This document shows positions 42,264-53,289 of a stretch of DNA of 64,000 bases, piece by piece (position 1 is the first letter of the stretch; each line of letters opens with the position of its first letter). Under the pieces are notes generated by a model. The model saw nothing but the letters and a program-made list of their open reading frames with translations, was not told the DNA's origin and made no database searches. Both the position numbers and the translations under genes were made by a program. Source of the stretch: Leidyana gryllorum EB-2025a (taxonomy: Eukaryota; Apicomplexa); the NCBI GenBank assembly GCA_048772705.1, contig JBLWGC010000051.1, positions 124,001 to 188,000 on the forward strand, written 5' to 3'.

Positions 42264-45200
42264 ATGGAGCACAAAGACCTCGATGAGGATCTCGATCGCC
42301 ATCTCAATCTGAACCCCTCTCAGTCTGACAACAACCAGCAGCCTCCAAATACCGCCCAAGATAGTGGCGACCTGCGGAGCGCCCTCGAGGCCGAGGAGAA
42401 GAGGTCAGCCACCCTTCTGGCAACCCTCGACGATGCTGTGCTCAAGAACAATGCGCTCACGCGGGATTTGGAGTCTCTGGAGGCCCACGTCAAGGACGCA
42501 GAGCTCCTTTACCAGGCCAAAGTGTGTAAACCCCAACAAACTTCTCTTTGTGCGTAAAAGTGCCCCTTCATCAGCTATTGGAGAGCGACCTCAAGCTGAC
42601 TCAGGCTGAAGCAGACCTGGCGGCGTTGCAGCTAAATCAGAAATCCTTGGAAGAGGAGGCGAAAGAAGCCGCCGCGTTGCGCGAAAGTGTCAAAACACTG
42701 ACAGAATGGCACGCTGTATGTTCTATTACCCCACTGTGTGGTGAATGCTTATTGTGACCGCGCAGGACCTTACTGGCCAATTATTGGTGTGCGATGCTCA
42801 ACTAAAGCAGAAACAGGCTCTTCTAGAACGGTCTGAGGCCTCACGAGGCGATCTTGATACATTAGCCGTTGAGTATCGAGGGCTGTGTACCGTTCTTGAA
42901 GACAGCCAGGCAGTCAGCGATCAGTTAATCACTGCGTTTGTATCCCTCGAAAAGATGCTGCGGGTAAGGACGCGGCTCTCAGCAACTGGTTGCTCACTAA
43001 TAGTATCACGTACTCTTCTAACAGGCAAACAACGAGGAACTGCGCGAAGAGGTCAACGCTTTGAAACAGGCGTTGAGAGAAAGCGTCTTGAAGCTGTCCA
43101 CGGAGAAGGCCGAGATTGCGCGACAGCTTGTGGCCGTCACTGCTTCCCAAAAGGCACTGGAGGATCGTCTCAAGGAATTGGAACCACAGATTCTGTCAAA
43201 GTGGGACATCATCTTTGATAAAAGAGATGCGGCTGGGTAGGATGAACCCCACTTCCCACCAAAACCACCTGCAATGACTCACTCAGGGTACCGGGACATG
43301 AAACGTGGGAGCTCTGTATGGTGGTACAGAAGGAGATGAAGCGGCTGCAGGCGGAGTTCAGCACTGGGATGGCCCTTCTGTCGAGCAGTTGGGAGCTGGA
43401 GGGTGGTCGAAATGCTGCTGCTGTATTGTCCAGCTTCAAGCTCCTGACTCAGTTCGCCCAGCTCCAGAGGTGAGGCGCGGGAGTGGTGTTAGATCATCCG
43501 ATGTCTGCCAGGCTACTGACCCTCCCGCCCCTTTTGGCCAACTTTATCCTACGTGAAGATCTGGCCCACTGGGTGGCCATTCTCAAGGAGAATAGAAAAG
43601 TGAGTTGACGCACTAAAAGGTCGTGGACGAAGAAGCGAGCACAGACTTTGAGGAAGGACAAGTCCCCGATCCAATGGGTGATGCAAGCCACGAAGGACTT
43701 TTCGGATATGGTATTCTGGATGGAAGAGCTGTCTTCTTGGTGCACAGAAACCTCATTCCCCATTGAACATCTCATGGAGATCGATGTTACTGTAACGGAG
43801 AATGGCACTCGACAGAGTCTGGCGTCTCTGGTGGAGCCTGCTGTAGACTGTGTTACTCTTGTTATCGATGCCTGTTTGGCCGACCGGATGTCCGAAGCCA
43901 TATCGACTCGAAATTGTGCCGTAAGACCATCTTCAACCCCCAGCAGACTACTTTCTAACTGCTCGATTAGCTCCTGTCCACGGCCGTCAAGCGATTTCTT
44001 GACGAGAAGGGACGGACTCTAGATGACTTTCCTTCGCGTGAGAGCATGAGTACCGGGCTGCTCCGTCTGCTCTATGTTCGGTTGCTGGCATACCATCTTG
44101 CGCTGTGCACCGATGAAGATCTGTTCCAGGATGCGGGGCCTCGACTCGAACTGATCGCTCGTCAGAACGTCAATACACTGTTCGAGACCATACAGCGGAG
44201 GTGAGTTAGTTCCCCATTCCCTCGCCTTGCCGTCGACAGTGTCCCGTGACCGGCAGACAATTCGCCGAGTGGTTGTATTTGAAAGTGAACAAGGATGGCG
44301 ATGTATCGCTGCTCGTGCAGGACGAGCAGGGTGTGCAGCAAACATTCAGACTTGCGGCGAGGGTAAGCCAACGTCTTGGTACAGTGTTCCCGTTTCGACC
44401 CCATACTAAATATCTTATTAGTGTCTCAGGCGAGTGGCTTTGCTCGCCAGTTTCGAGGATCCCTCGGAGTACTGGACCATAACACAATTACCTATAGCGA
44501 AAGAAAGCCTCTCAACTCCAACGGCAGCACCTCTGAGAGACAGAAGTTTGGACTCGGTAGGAATTTTAAGCACCACTTCCTATTTCAAGTGTGTGTGTGT
44601 GCTCAGCTGGTCGAAGAAGTTGATGAGTTGATCAATGCCTTCAACACTGTCAGTGTCAGGGAAGAGACTCTGATGATGGTGGAGACGCTCCGGTTCAGTC
44701 AGAAGCAGCCAACGACCACTAGAGGAGCGTCAATCGATCTCGATCTCCCAGCGACAGCGACGAGCAAAGTGCTGGACAGACGCACGTCTGTCCGTGAGAG
44801 CACAGCTGTCAAGGAGGAGTTGGCCATCACCAAATTACAGCTCGAGCAGTAAGTTTGGATATCGAAGAGTTGGGAGAAAAGAATCGATGCGCTGTACAGA
44901 TTGAAGCAACGAGAGGCAGAGTTTGCGGCAGCCGAACAGAATCGCCGGCGACTGAATGACCAGATATCAAAAGATGCTACGCGGTTGTCTGCCTTGGAGA
45001 ACGAGAACAACCGGTTGAAGACCGAAATGGAAAAATGGAAGTCAATGTATGCTGTGGCGGAGAAGGAACGCAGAGAGGCTCTGGATACACGGATGAGCAG
45101 AGTTCTGGCTCCTCCTTCCGTGGCAGCCTTGGAGTTGCTGAAGGTCAAAGCAGCAGCCGCAAGGATGGAAAGAGAACTGATAGATTTAGCGGTGAGTACG

Positions 45201-45745
45201 GAGAGTTTGTTCGACGTCTTTGACACCGGATTGTAGACACGGGCTGCAAGTCAAGACTGGCACAAGTTGGAGACCGTTTACAAGCTGCCGGCTCTGGATC
45301 CTCCCAAACGGTTGGCTGGGGAGAACGAGGTGGCTCGTGCACTGTCGCTTCGTCGACAACTCATCTTGCACTCGACTAAGAATAACGCCCTGGAGGGTTT
45401 GATGGCAGCAATCGAGAAGGGTCACAGCATCAAGAAGCCTGTACCTGGATTACTGAAGGATCTGTTGGGTCGGCAATTATCGACCCATCAAGAATTGCTC
45501 AAGGTCAAAGGGCAGATACGCAGTTTGACGACTCCTGAGCACAGGGCTAAAGCCAGCATCTTGCCGGCACTCAACCCGCTGACGAACACTACGGAAAATG
45601 CGACGGTAAGAAAGAATTCGGTGTTGAGCGCATTGCGATCTCGATGCAGCTGGTGATGAAGATCCCGACTGAGAAGGCCGAAGTCTATCCCAAGGTGTTG
45701 GCGAGTCGTAGAGATCTGCAAGATGTGATGAGTGTGGTCTTCTAA
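42264..45745 (+). CDS. Large coiled-coil protein resembling the dynactin p150 C-terminal half
   Basis: Many short-intron exons join on the + strand from ATG 42264 to TAA 45743-45745. Heptad-rich segments at the start (LRSALEAEEKRSATLLATL) and at about 44900-45190 (KQREAEFAAAEQNRRRLNDQ) flank a helical middle (VQKEMKRLQAEFSTGMALLS, LLANFILREDLAHWVAIL, LLRLLYVRLLAYHLAL). Near the end, LELLKVKAAAARMERELIDL and a last short exon (VYPKVLASRRDLQDVMSVVF) follow the order of the human dynactin-1 C-terminus (helix, linker, then a Q-L-H-x-L-like end). The similarity is weak and judged by eye. No N-terminal CAP-Gly domain is present. Alternative: an unrelated long coiled coil. Confidence 0.45.
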
Positions 45746-45840
45746 AGGTTTGGTTTGGGTTGGGTGGTTGAGTTTGATTGGCGAGTCCTACTCTCTCTCT
45801 TGGGGATCGCAGTACTGACTGTGATCGCAAAAATTCCTGG

Positions 45841-48838
45841 ATGAAACCAACTTCGCGTCTATTCGCTCAGTCTGTAGCCTCAGTCATCAAGGAGTCGTCA
45901 CGCGAGCCATTTAAACAGCTGCCAGGTGTGCTGATCATTCCCAAAGGTTTGTCAGAAGCCGTAAAACCCCCAACAACCACAACAACCACTCCTCCTGTGG
46001 TGACCCATGCTGGCTTCATCCGCCTCCCCGAGGGGATCGACCTGCGACGACGGAAGGGAGTCTTGAGCCCACCAAAGACTTCAACCACAGCAACCCCCTC
46101 TCCCACTGTGTCTTCTCACTCTCTCCATGTGAAGGCCCTACGTGGTCAACACTTGCAGGAGATCTACAAAAGGTTGGATTTATTGTCTGAGAAACTGGAG
46201 TCCAGGCGCAAAGGGCGCCAGTCAGATGAAGAATATATGAGAGCTCTGTTCTTGGTATTTGAGAGCCTCGGAGTTGCCTTGGAAGCATTCCATCGACTCC
46301 TCGCCGCCTCGTATCCCTTACACAGCAGAAAGGACTTGAGCATCATCTGTAGCACTATAGGCGAAGTATACCATATGCGCTGGACCATCCACCGGTTTGC
46401 ACTCTTAGTAGGGATCCCGCCAGAACAGAACGGAGTATCTGCACCGCATCTCGGGGCCTTTGATCCCGCCCTGCTGGCCTTCCGTAGTCCCACTTTTGAC
46501 TATCGCTATTCTCTCGATTGGACTTGGCTGGCTGCATATCTCAACCCCAAAAGCCCCATACCCCATCTTGGCCTGGCCAAATCCGCTTGCTTACCCGCCT
46601 TATTCGCCCCGGGGGCTCCTCACTTGTACAAAGGAGGCAATCTGGCAGCTTTCAGTTCCGACAGCCGCGCCGCCTACCGGTTGCTCGACGCAATTGGGGC
46701 ACTTACAGCCTCTGCGAGCCCCATGTTGTATCTGTGTGGCGCAGAATTCGAGTGTGGCGAACTTTGGGACTTACTCCCCACCCCCGCCCCTCTCATCGGC
46801 AGGACCCCTTTTTCTCCCGAGTTCTTCACTCCAACCAAAGTCATTGAGATGGCTACTATCCGCGACTCTGGTGAAGTGAAGCCGTGGAAGTTGGTTGCTA
46901 CCGCATTACGATCCAGTAGTCAGTACGATCCCCTCTTTGCTGTCTGGAATCTCTACAAAGGCCTCTTGATCTGTACAAACACAAAAGCGTCTCAAGAGTG
47001 TGTCCATCGTGATCAAATTGTGCTATTTCTCGGTGGTCTCTGCACTCGTGTTCGGGAACAAGAAAGGCCCACACCACTAGTCGAAGAACTCAAACACTAC
47101 AAGTCTTCCGTCTTGCCCAAAGACGAAGCACATGCTCGCTTCGTCACTTCGTAGGTCTCAGGCGGACAGCCAAACCAAACCCCTTAACAGGCTCCTCACC
47201 CTCTTGGGCATGCTAAGCTCGAGACTGAATCTGGATAGCTTCCCCAAAGCAGCGGCCGAAACCCTGGAGATGCTGCATCAATCCGTTGTTGGGGAACTCA
47301 ACGAAACAGAGGATAACGGTTGGCTGAATTTAGGTAATCCTCCACTCTTTCAAGACAACGGCCTACAATCACTCCGCAGCAATGGCCACCGTGGCTCTGG
47401 CGATTGATGCAGAGTTGGCAACTACGCCGACTTCAGTACTCCCGTTACCAGCAGCTTACATCTTCACCCGAATGTTACGCATCTTATGTCACCACATCGA
47501 GTGTGTGGCGTCTCCGATATTGGCCGTCTTGCCCTTGGCTTACACCTGGGTCAAAAACTCGAAATGGTTTGCCGCATCGGTGTGGCTGACTCCTCCTGAT
47601 CGAGTTGGAGGTGTTGAAATCTTGCCAATCGAGCACATTGAGGACAGCACGGTCGGGGCTGAGATCAACCGACTGCTTGTTGATCTCCGCAGACTCTGCG
47701 GCCGGTTGCTAACTTCTGTCACAGGAGGCGATATGCCCGACTTCACTCACGGACTCCATGACAAAGCACTGCCGGAAACCAGGTTCTGGTCACTTCCAGC
47801 CGCTCAGCCGAGCCTCTTGTCACGCTCACCATCGCTCAGTCTGCCTGGGGGAGACGTGAAACACGTGCATCGCCGAGTACGATCCGAGAGTTTATCAGAC
47901 TCCAAGAAGTCGGTGTCTCCACCGTACAACTTGGCGTCGGAGAATTCGTTGCCGGATGAGATTGAGATTGAGGGAATGGCCTTCCAGCTGGAATATGTGC
48001 CGCAGATCCGAAATGTTATGCCTTTGACTTGCGACTCCATTGGGGACATCATGTCGATCAGCTGTGTTCGATTGCGCCGTTTGATGGATGTGGTGGGAGT
48101 GGTCACCCGACAAAATACACCTGCCGTCAGAGCGCAAACACGTTCGGCAGGGACGAATCGCCGAGTGGCAAAGCGGAAGCTCCGTACTCATGGAGCGTAT
48201 GGTCTGCGGCATTCACTGCCGATACCTTATCCGGTGAAGAAAATCAACGTTAGTGAAGTGAAAGCCAAGAATTGTCCTCTCATCGTGATAGACGGGAGCA
48301 ATGTGGCAGTTACTCACGGATTTGCAACAACCAGACAGAAGGTGTTCTCAAGCACAGGCCTGAGATTGGCCCTGGACTATTATCTGCGAAAAGATTGTAC
48401 AGTTGTTGCTATTCTACCAGCATCAGTTTTGGATCAATCTACCGTGGAAGGTCTGGAGCGTGCCCGGAATATGCAACTGCAAGTCAATAGCACCAAGATG
48501 CCCCGAGACATGGATGTCATTTTATCCCTACACGCTCAAGGTAAGCTACCTCTCTCGTCGTCGTGGAGCAGCAGATCATTCGTTGTGTAGGACTGATTGA
48601 AAGTGTCCCCACGAGAGACTATGACGACAGTTATATCATCCAATATGCCATCTTGCGCAGTGCTTATATTGTCACGAATGATCAATATCGAGACCGGGTG
48701 AAGAAGGAGAGTGAGGTGCAGAACGCTCAAAAGATCCGTAATTGGCTCAAGTCCCATCTTATCACATATGCGTTTCTGGGGGGGACATTCGTGCCAAACC
48801 CTGACTTTGTCTATGCTCAAAGCAACGGACACAAGTAG
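45841..48838 (+). CDS. Protein with C-terminal Regnase (Zc3h12a)-type NYN ribonuclease domain
   Basis: About 970 aa from ATG 45841 (MKPTSRLFAQSV). A 40-nt intron near 47149-47188, one near 47335-47380 and one at about 48541-48590 are needed to keep frame. The C-terminal domain has the Regnase/MCPIP PIN-like pattern: LIVIDGSNVAVTHG, FSSTGLRLALDYYL, then DYDDSYIIQYAI and VTNDQYRD, closing with LITYAFLGGTFVPNPDF. The conserved Asp residues for metal binding are present. The protein stops right after the domain and has no CCCH zinc finger. The N-terminal 400 residues are helical with an aromatic/Pro-rich part and match nothing I know. Likely an RNA-degrading or processing enzyme. Confidence 0.75.
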
Positions 48839-48943
48839 CACAATGAGAAACTCTGAGTGCCCAGGCCCAGGATGGGCTTTTCGAGGATAGCCGACCACGC
48901 GGCTGCAGAAGGGGTAAAAATTACCAACACCTAAATCGCGAGG

Positions 48944-50780
48944 ATGTTACCCCGACTTCGACCCTCTCCTCGACGGTCGCGTCTGGATAGTTTGCTTGCG
49001 GCGTCATTGACTACAAAGGCTGAATCATGGGGTCTGCAACCATTGGCAGCAGCTGACATTTTAGCTGAACCTCCCGAAGTCGCTATTGGAGTGGATACGG
49101 CCCTTAGAAGCGAGTGGAACGGTCTATTACAATATTCCAAAGATACAATGACCAAGCTGAAGAATCATCCTATTGAGAACCTGCTCCCAAAGAACATACG
49201 AAGGTTAATGCTCAGGATACCCCCAAATGTCCACGGGTTTGGGTCGATTGAGCCCCAACGCCTCGATATCACCAATGACCCCCATCTCCTCGCAATCCCA
49301 CCCACACGAGTCAAGGTCCCTCTACCCACTCTAAGGCAGGGCTGTTCCAGAAGTCAGGAGCTGCCACCCCTCTTCATCGCTGATGTTCCACGCTCCGTGC
49401 CAGCAGAAAGTCACAAGTCAATATTCGCCGCACTGTCCTTGGCACTCTATGACTCCGAGGACAGTGTCCCCGATATCGCCGCCAAACTCGGTGATCTCAT
49501 CACGTAAGCATTCTTGAAAACAGAATCACTCAATGAGGTTGAATGGCTGTACCTGCAGAACCGATCCTACTTGGACTCTGGTGGTCACAGACATCTTGCT
49601 GAACACCCAAGACAGTATGACCCGTGAACCGGACACGGAAAATGGGGAGGTGCGAAGCTTTGCATCGGCTTACGTAAGATATCAGGGCCGGAATCTGCAT
49701 CCGCACTGCAAAAGCTGTCCCTCAAGCGGAAACGGCCGCCAAGTAAACCCGCCCGCCAAACCACCGGCCGACCTCAGTCCACCGAATTGGGCACTGGGAT
49801 TCTGCTTTGATGGCCGAACTCGCTCAACGGTCACAGTGTACCATCGTCGATTTGTCAGTCGGTTTATGAGGGTAAGTTTCTGGGATCTCGGGGTTGAAAC
49901 CATCTCCTTTTGTCCCCGCAGGAAACGAGAAGAGCTACACATATGGCTGAGGTCATGCAGGTCTTACGTAGCCCACCCATGCGTCAGGCGGTCGTCCGCC
50001 TCCTGCGTACCAGAGACTCGGCTGTGGTGTCAGAGTTTTACAGCAAGTGCACAGCATTATTCCAGCAACTGGGATTGAACTTGAAATACGCGATGACGCC
50101 AGACGACTATAATGGGGTTATTCTGAATGTGGCGGAGAGGCAAAAGTACATTGATGATCTGTGGCAGAGCATCTGCTGCCAACCATCCAACTCTGTGATG
50201 GACCACCTGTTCGATAATCCTCAATCAGCGCACCTGGCCAGAATACTCCTACAAGCATATGCCTCTCGCGAAATACCACGCGCACTCTCCATGTGGTATC
50301 ATACTTCGTTACAACGTGTCAATAGGTGAGTCTGGGCTGTTGAGAAAGTAAAGTCGCTTTGTGATCAGAATGAGCCCGCATGAGCTTGGATTGTGGTTTT
50401 TGGGCCACTTGGCCGCTCAGAGGGAATGGAGATGCAACCGTGTGATTTATAGTATGCTTGCGGAAGCCGACAATGCCGTCATTGTTGCGCACCGGAACTT
50501 GGATGGTTACGCGGTATTCAAGCCCATGAACATGAACACCAAATCACCTGGCGGACTTGTAGTGGGGCAGATACAAGAGGGCACCAAGGTACGGAAATCC
50601 AAAGTTTACTCTGATGATTTTGCTTGATAGAATTCGGGGCCCAAGGCCATTCATCTCCAGTCCGGTGACAACAGAAGAATTCTAGGGGGGGGAATGACCA
50701 TTCACAGCCTAGAGAGGGACTTCGGCATGTCAATCAACTTGGCCCTAAGTGATTTTCCGTGGAAACGAGAGCGATCATAA
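48944..50780 (+). CDS. Unknown multi-exon protein
   Basis: The start ATG 48944 gives an Arg-rich N-terminus (MLPRLRPSPRRSRL), possibly a mitochondrial presequence. The exons that fit join across introns at about 49504-49557 (acceptor CTGCAG) and 49872-49920. An exon then reads MRQAVVRLLRTRDSAV through SKCTALFQQLGLNLKYAM. Short introns at about 50325 and 50589 lead to ELGLWFLGHLAAQREWRCN and a Gly-rich end (KAIHLQSGDNRRILGGGM) with stop TAA 50778-50780. No domain is recognised. Only 12 bp separate its stop from the GDT1 start. Confidence 0.5.
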
Positions 50781-50792
50781 ATCATTTGCATC

Positions 50793-51649
50793 ATGTCGAA
50801 TAACGTATGGCTGACTGTGCTGTCAGCATTCAGTACGACGGCGGCATCGGAGATCGGCGATCGGAGCTTTTTCACGGCTACGATCCTGGCGTTACGATTT
50901 CCGAAATGGATAGTATTTGTGGCGACTTGTTCGGCTCTGTGTGTCCAAAGTCTGTGTGCAGCTACGGCAGGCAGCATTCTACAGCACTACGCCGTTCTAC
51001 ATAATCATCCGAAATGGGCGATTTGGTTCGCAGCCGTTCTGTTCGGCTTCTTTGCATTCCAACACGCGTATGAGGCGTTCGCGTGCTATCGACTAGCGCG
51101 AGAGCAAGGTGGCAGAGCGACGCCAGGACTACAGCCGCAGAGTGATTTTGGCGCACCACTCCTCCCATCGACTGGCCGTCAAACCTCCAGAAGGTCGAGT
51201 TGGGCCGAAGATCTGGAGACACAATTCACAACGGCGAGTGAGGAGGACGTGGGCGATATATCTAAGGCTGTATCTGAGGTACGTATGTGCTGGATGTGTG
51301 TGCGTGGACACTGAATGTGCAGCGTCTTGGCTTATGGAAAGCGTTCTGGCGAATCTTTACTCTAGTATATGTGGCTGAGATTGGTGACACCTCGATGTTT
51401 GTGACTGCCACCTTGGCCTCGGGCAAGTCGCCTATCGCGGTCTTCATAGGTAAGGCCCAAAGACGAAAAGGGTGGTGGTCAGATGTATGGATAATAGGAG
51501 CGAATTTGGCTAATGCGCTGGTGAACGGTTTGGGGATCTGGGCTGGTTCCGCGACCTCGAAGTACTTGTCACCGACAGCTGTAAACATTGTAGCATCTTT
51601 GTGCTTCGGTTCATTTTCTTGTGCCTCAATCCGAGAAGGGTTGGTGTGA
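50793..51649 (+). CDS. GDT1/TMEM165 (UPF0016) family Mn2+/Ca2+ transporter
   Basis: A Golgi or plastid membrane cation transporter family that supplies Mn2+ to glycosyltransferases. Three exons: 50793 to about 51278, then from CGTCTTGGC to about 51448, then from about 51499 to TGA 51647-51649. The last intron is supported because AVFIG-ANLANALVNGLGIW restores a family-like helix. Two copies of the family's E-x-G-D motif are present, SEIGDRSFF in the first half and AEIGDTSMF in the second, linked by an acidic Ser-rich loop. Six to seven hydrophobic helices. The second motif has Thr where Lys or Arg is usual. About 230 aa. Confidence 0.85.
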
Positions 51650-51706
51650 CGACTGTCCCAACATCTAGTAGTCCGATTGCATTTTTTGCGTCTGTAGTTT
51701 CCGCAG

Positions 51707-52892
51707 ATGCAGAACGACAAACCTCTTTATAGAATACTGGTAACCGGTGGAGCGGGTTTCATCGGTAGTCATCTGGTGAAACGATTATTGGACGCCGGTC
51801 ACGATGTGCTTTGTGCGGACAATTACTTGAGTGGGCCGAGATCGAACATCAGTGAATTCTCGCGCTATCCCAACTTTGAAGCCCTTCGAGTGGATGTTAC
51901 GCAGGACTTCAATGTCGAGTGCGATCAGATATATCACCTGGCGTGTCCAGCCTCGCCGGTGCACTATCAAAACAACGCTATCAAGACATTGAAAACAAAT
52001 GTCATCGGTACGATGAACGTACTGGGCATCGCTCGACGGACTGGGGCCCGCGTACTCTTGTCTTCCACCTCGGAAGTCTATGGAGACCCTAAGGAGCATC
52101 CTCAGAAGGAGACTTATTTTGGTAACGTGAACCCGTGTGGTGTCAGAAGTTGTTACGATGAGGGGAAACGAGCTGCCGAAGCGTTGTGCATGGACTATCA
52201 CCGTCAGCATGGAATTGATGTGCGGATCGCTCGGATCTTCAATACCTACGGACCCAACATGTCTGCCCAAGTAAGTTTTGTTTTACGATTCAGATTGATC
52301 ACTTCCCATTTTCCCAGGATGGCAGAGTGGTATCTAATTTTATTGTGCAAGCACTGAAGAACGAGCCTTTGACCGTTTACGGCACCGGGAGTCAGACTCG
52401 ATCATTTTGTTACGTTGACGATCTAGTTGAGGGACTAATTCGATTGATGGAGTGCGACTACGTGGGACCCGTGAATTTGGGAAATCCCACCGAGTACACT
52501 GTTCTACAATTAGCGACTGCTATTCGAGACGCGATCAATCCTACGCTGCCGATCGAGCACAAAAAGTGAGTTGGGTGCAAACGGTGGCGGTATAGAACGT
52601 GTTTCTCTGCAGATTGCCGGAAGATGATCCCGTTAAGAGACAACCTGACATTACTCTAGCAAAGCGACTACTCAATTGGGAGCCAAAAGTACCACTCCAG
52701 GAAGGTTTAGACCGAACTATCGAGTACTTCAAGACGACTTTGACGAACAACCCGCGGATGTCGGTGAGACTTTGAAAGCTGCTGCCAACTTGTCAATCTA
52801 ACTCGCCTCCCTGTCAGTACACCGCCTGGGCGAAATTCAACACCAAGTATGAGGAGCAGATAGACACGACCGCAAGTACGCCATTGTTGTAG
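51707..52892 (+). CDS. UXS: UDP-glucuronate decarboxylase (UDP-xylose synthase)
   Basis: Makes UDP-xylose from UDP-glucuronate, using bound NAD+. Four exons, joined at introns about 52271-52318, 52567-52613 and 52765-52820. The Rossmann motif is [11 protein letters not shown]. The family [14 protein letters not shown] follows, then STSEVYGDP and the catalytic Tyr-Lys pair in [21 protein letters not shown] and [16 protein letters not shown] are also diagnostic. The protein ends TASTPLL at TAG 52890-52892, about 335 aa. It lacks an obvious N-terminal membrane helix, so a cytosolic form is likely. The ATG directly follows TTTCCGCAG, a textbook 3' splice acceptor, which suggests a spliced or trans-spliced leader. 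Confidence 0.93.
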
Positions 52893-52920
52893 ACTATTTA
52901 TTGTAAATCGGGACGGTAAA

Positions 52921-53253
52921 TTACTCATCTGCTGGACGGATTGGGCTGATTAGAGGGTTCATTTGCGCGAGATAGGCACTTATCCAGCTGCAGCCACGAG
53001 ATTATATGGGATGGACAAATGAACTTACAATAGCCACAAGCAAATTACACCAGTGGTAGTCAGCGTGATGATTAGCCTACACCGGCAGTTGTGCACAGCC
53101 AGCGTCCTTTACTCACTTTATGGCATCGCCCTTACGCATCGTAGGATATTCCCGCCCATATATTAACGTAAAGAGGACGCCGAACACCAGCCCCAGCCCC
53201 GCGAATATAGCGGAGCCTACAGCCATGGTAGTCTTCTGTTGATCCGTGGTCAT
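52921..53253 (-). CDS. V-type H+-ATPase V0 subunit e
   Basis: A tiny V0-sector membrane subunit of the vacuolar proton pump. Three minus-strand exons (53253-53117, 53076-53029, 52987-52921; introns 40 and 41 nt) give exactly 83 aa. The protein has two hydrophobic helices (AVGSAIFAGLGLVFGVLFTL and LIITLTTTGVICLWLFWISA) with a short basic loop, and ends with AYLAQMNPLISPIRP, matching the conserved AQMNPL motif of subunit e. The gene is not visible as a single long open frame. The start is 36 bp from the divergent USP start, and the stop is 28 bp from the convergent UXS stop. Confidence 0.85.
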
Positions 53254-53289
53254 GGGGATGTGCAGAAAAACGCAGTGTTTTCAGCTTAT
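53254..53289. promoter_or_regulatory. 36-bp divergent spacer between V-ATPase e and USP
   Basis: Both start codons face away from this 36-bp segment, so promoter elements must overlap coding sequence or the two leaders overlap each other. No TATA-like element can be separated from coding sequence. Confidence 0.4.
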
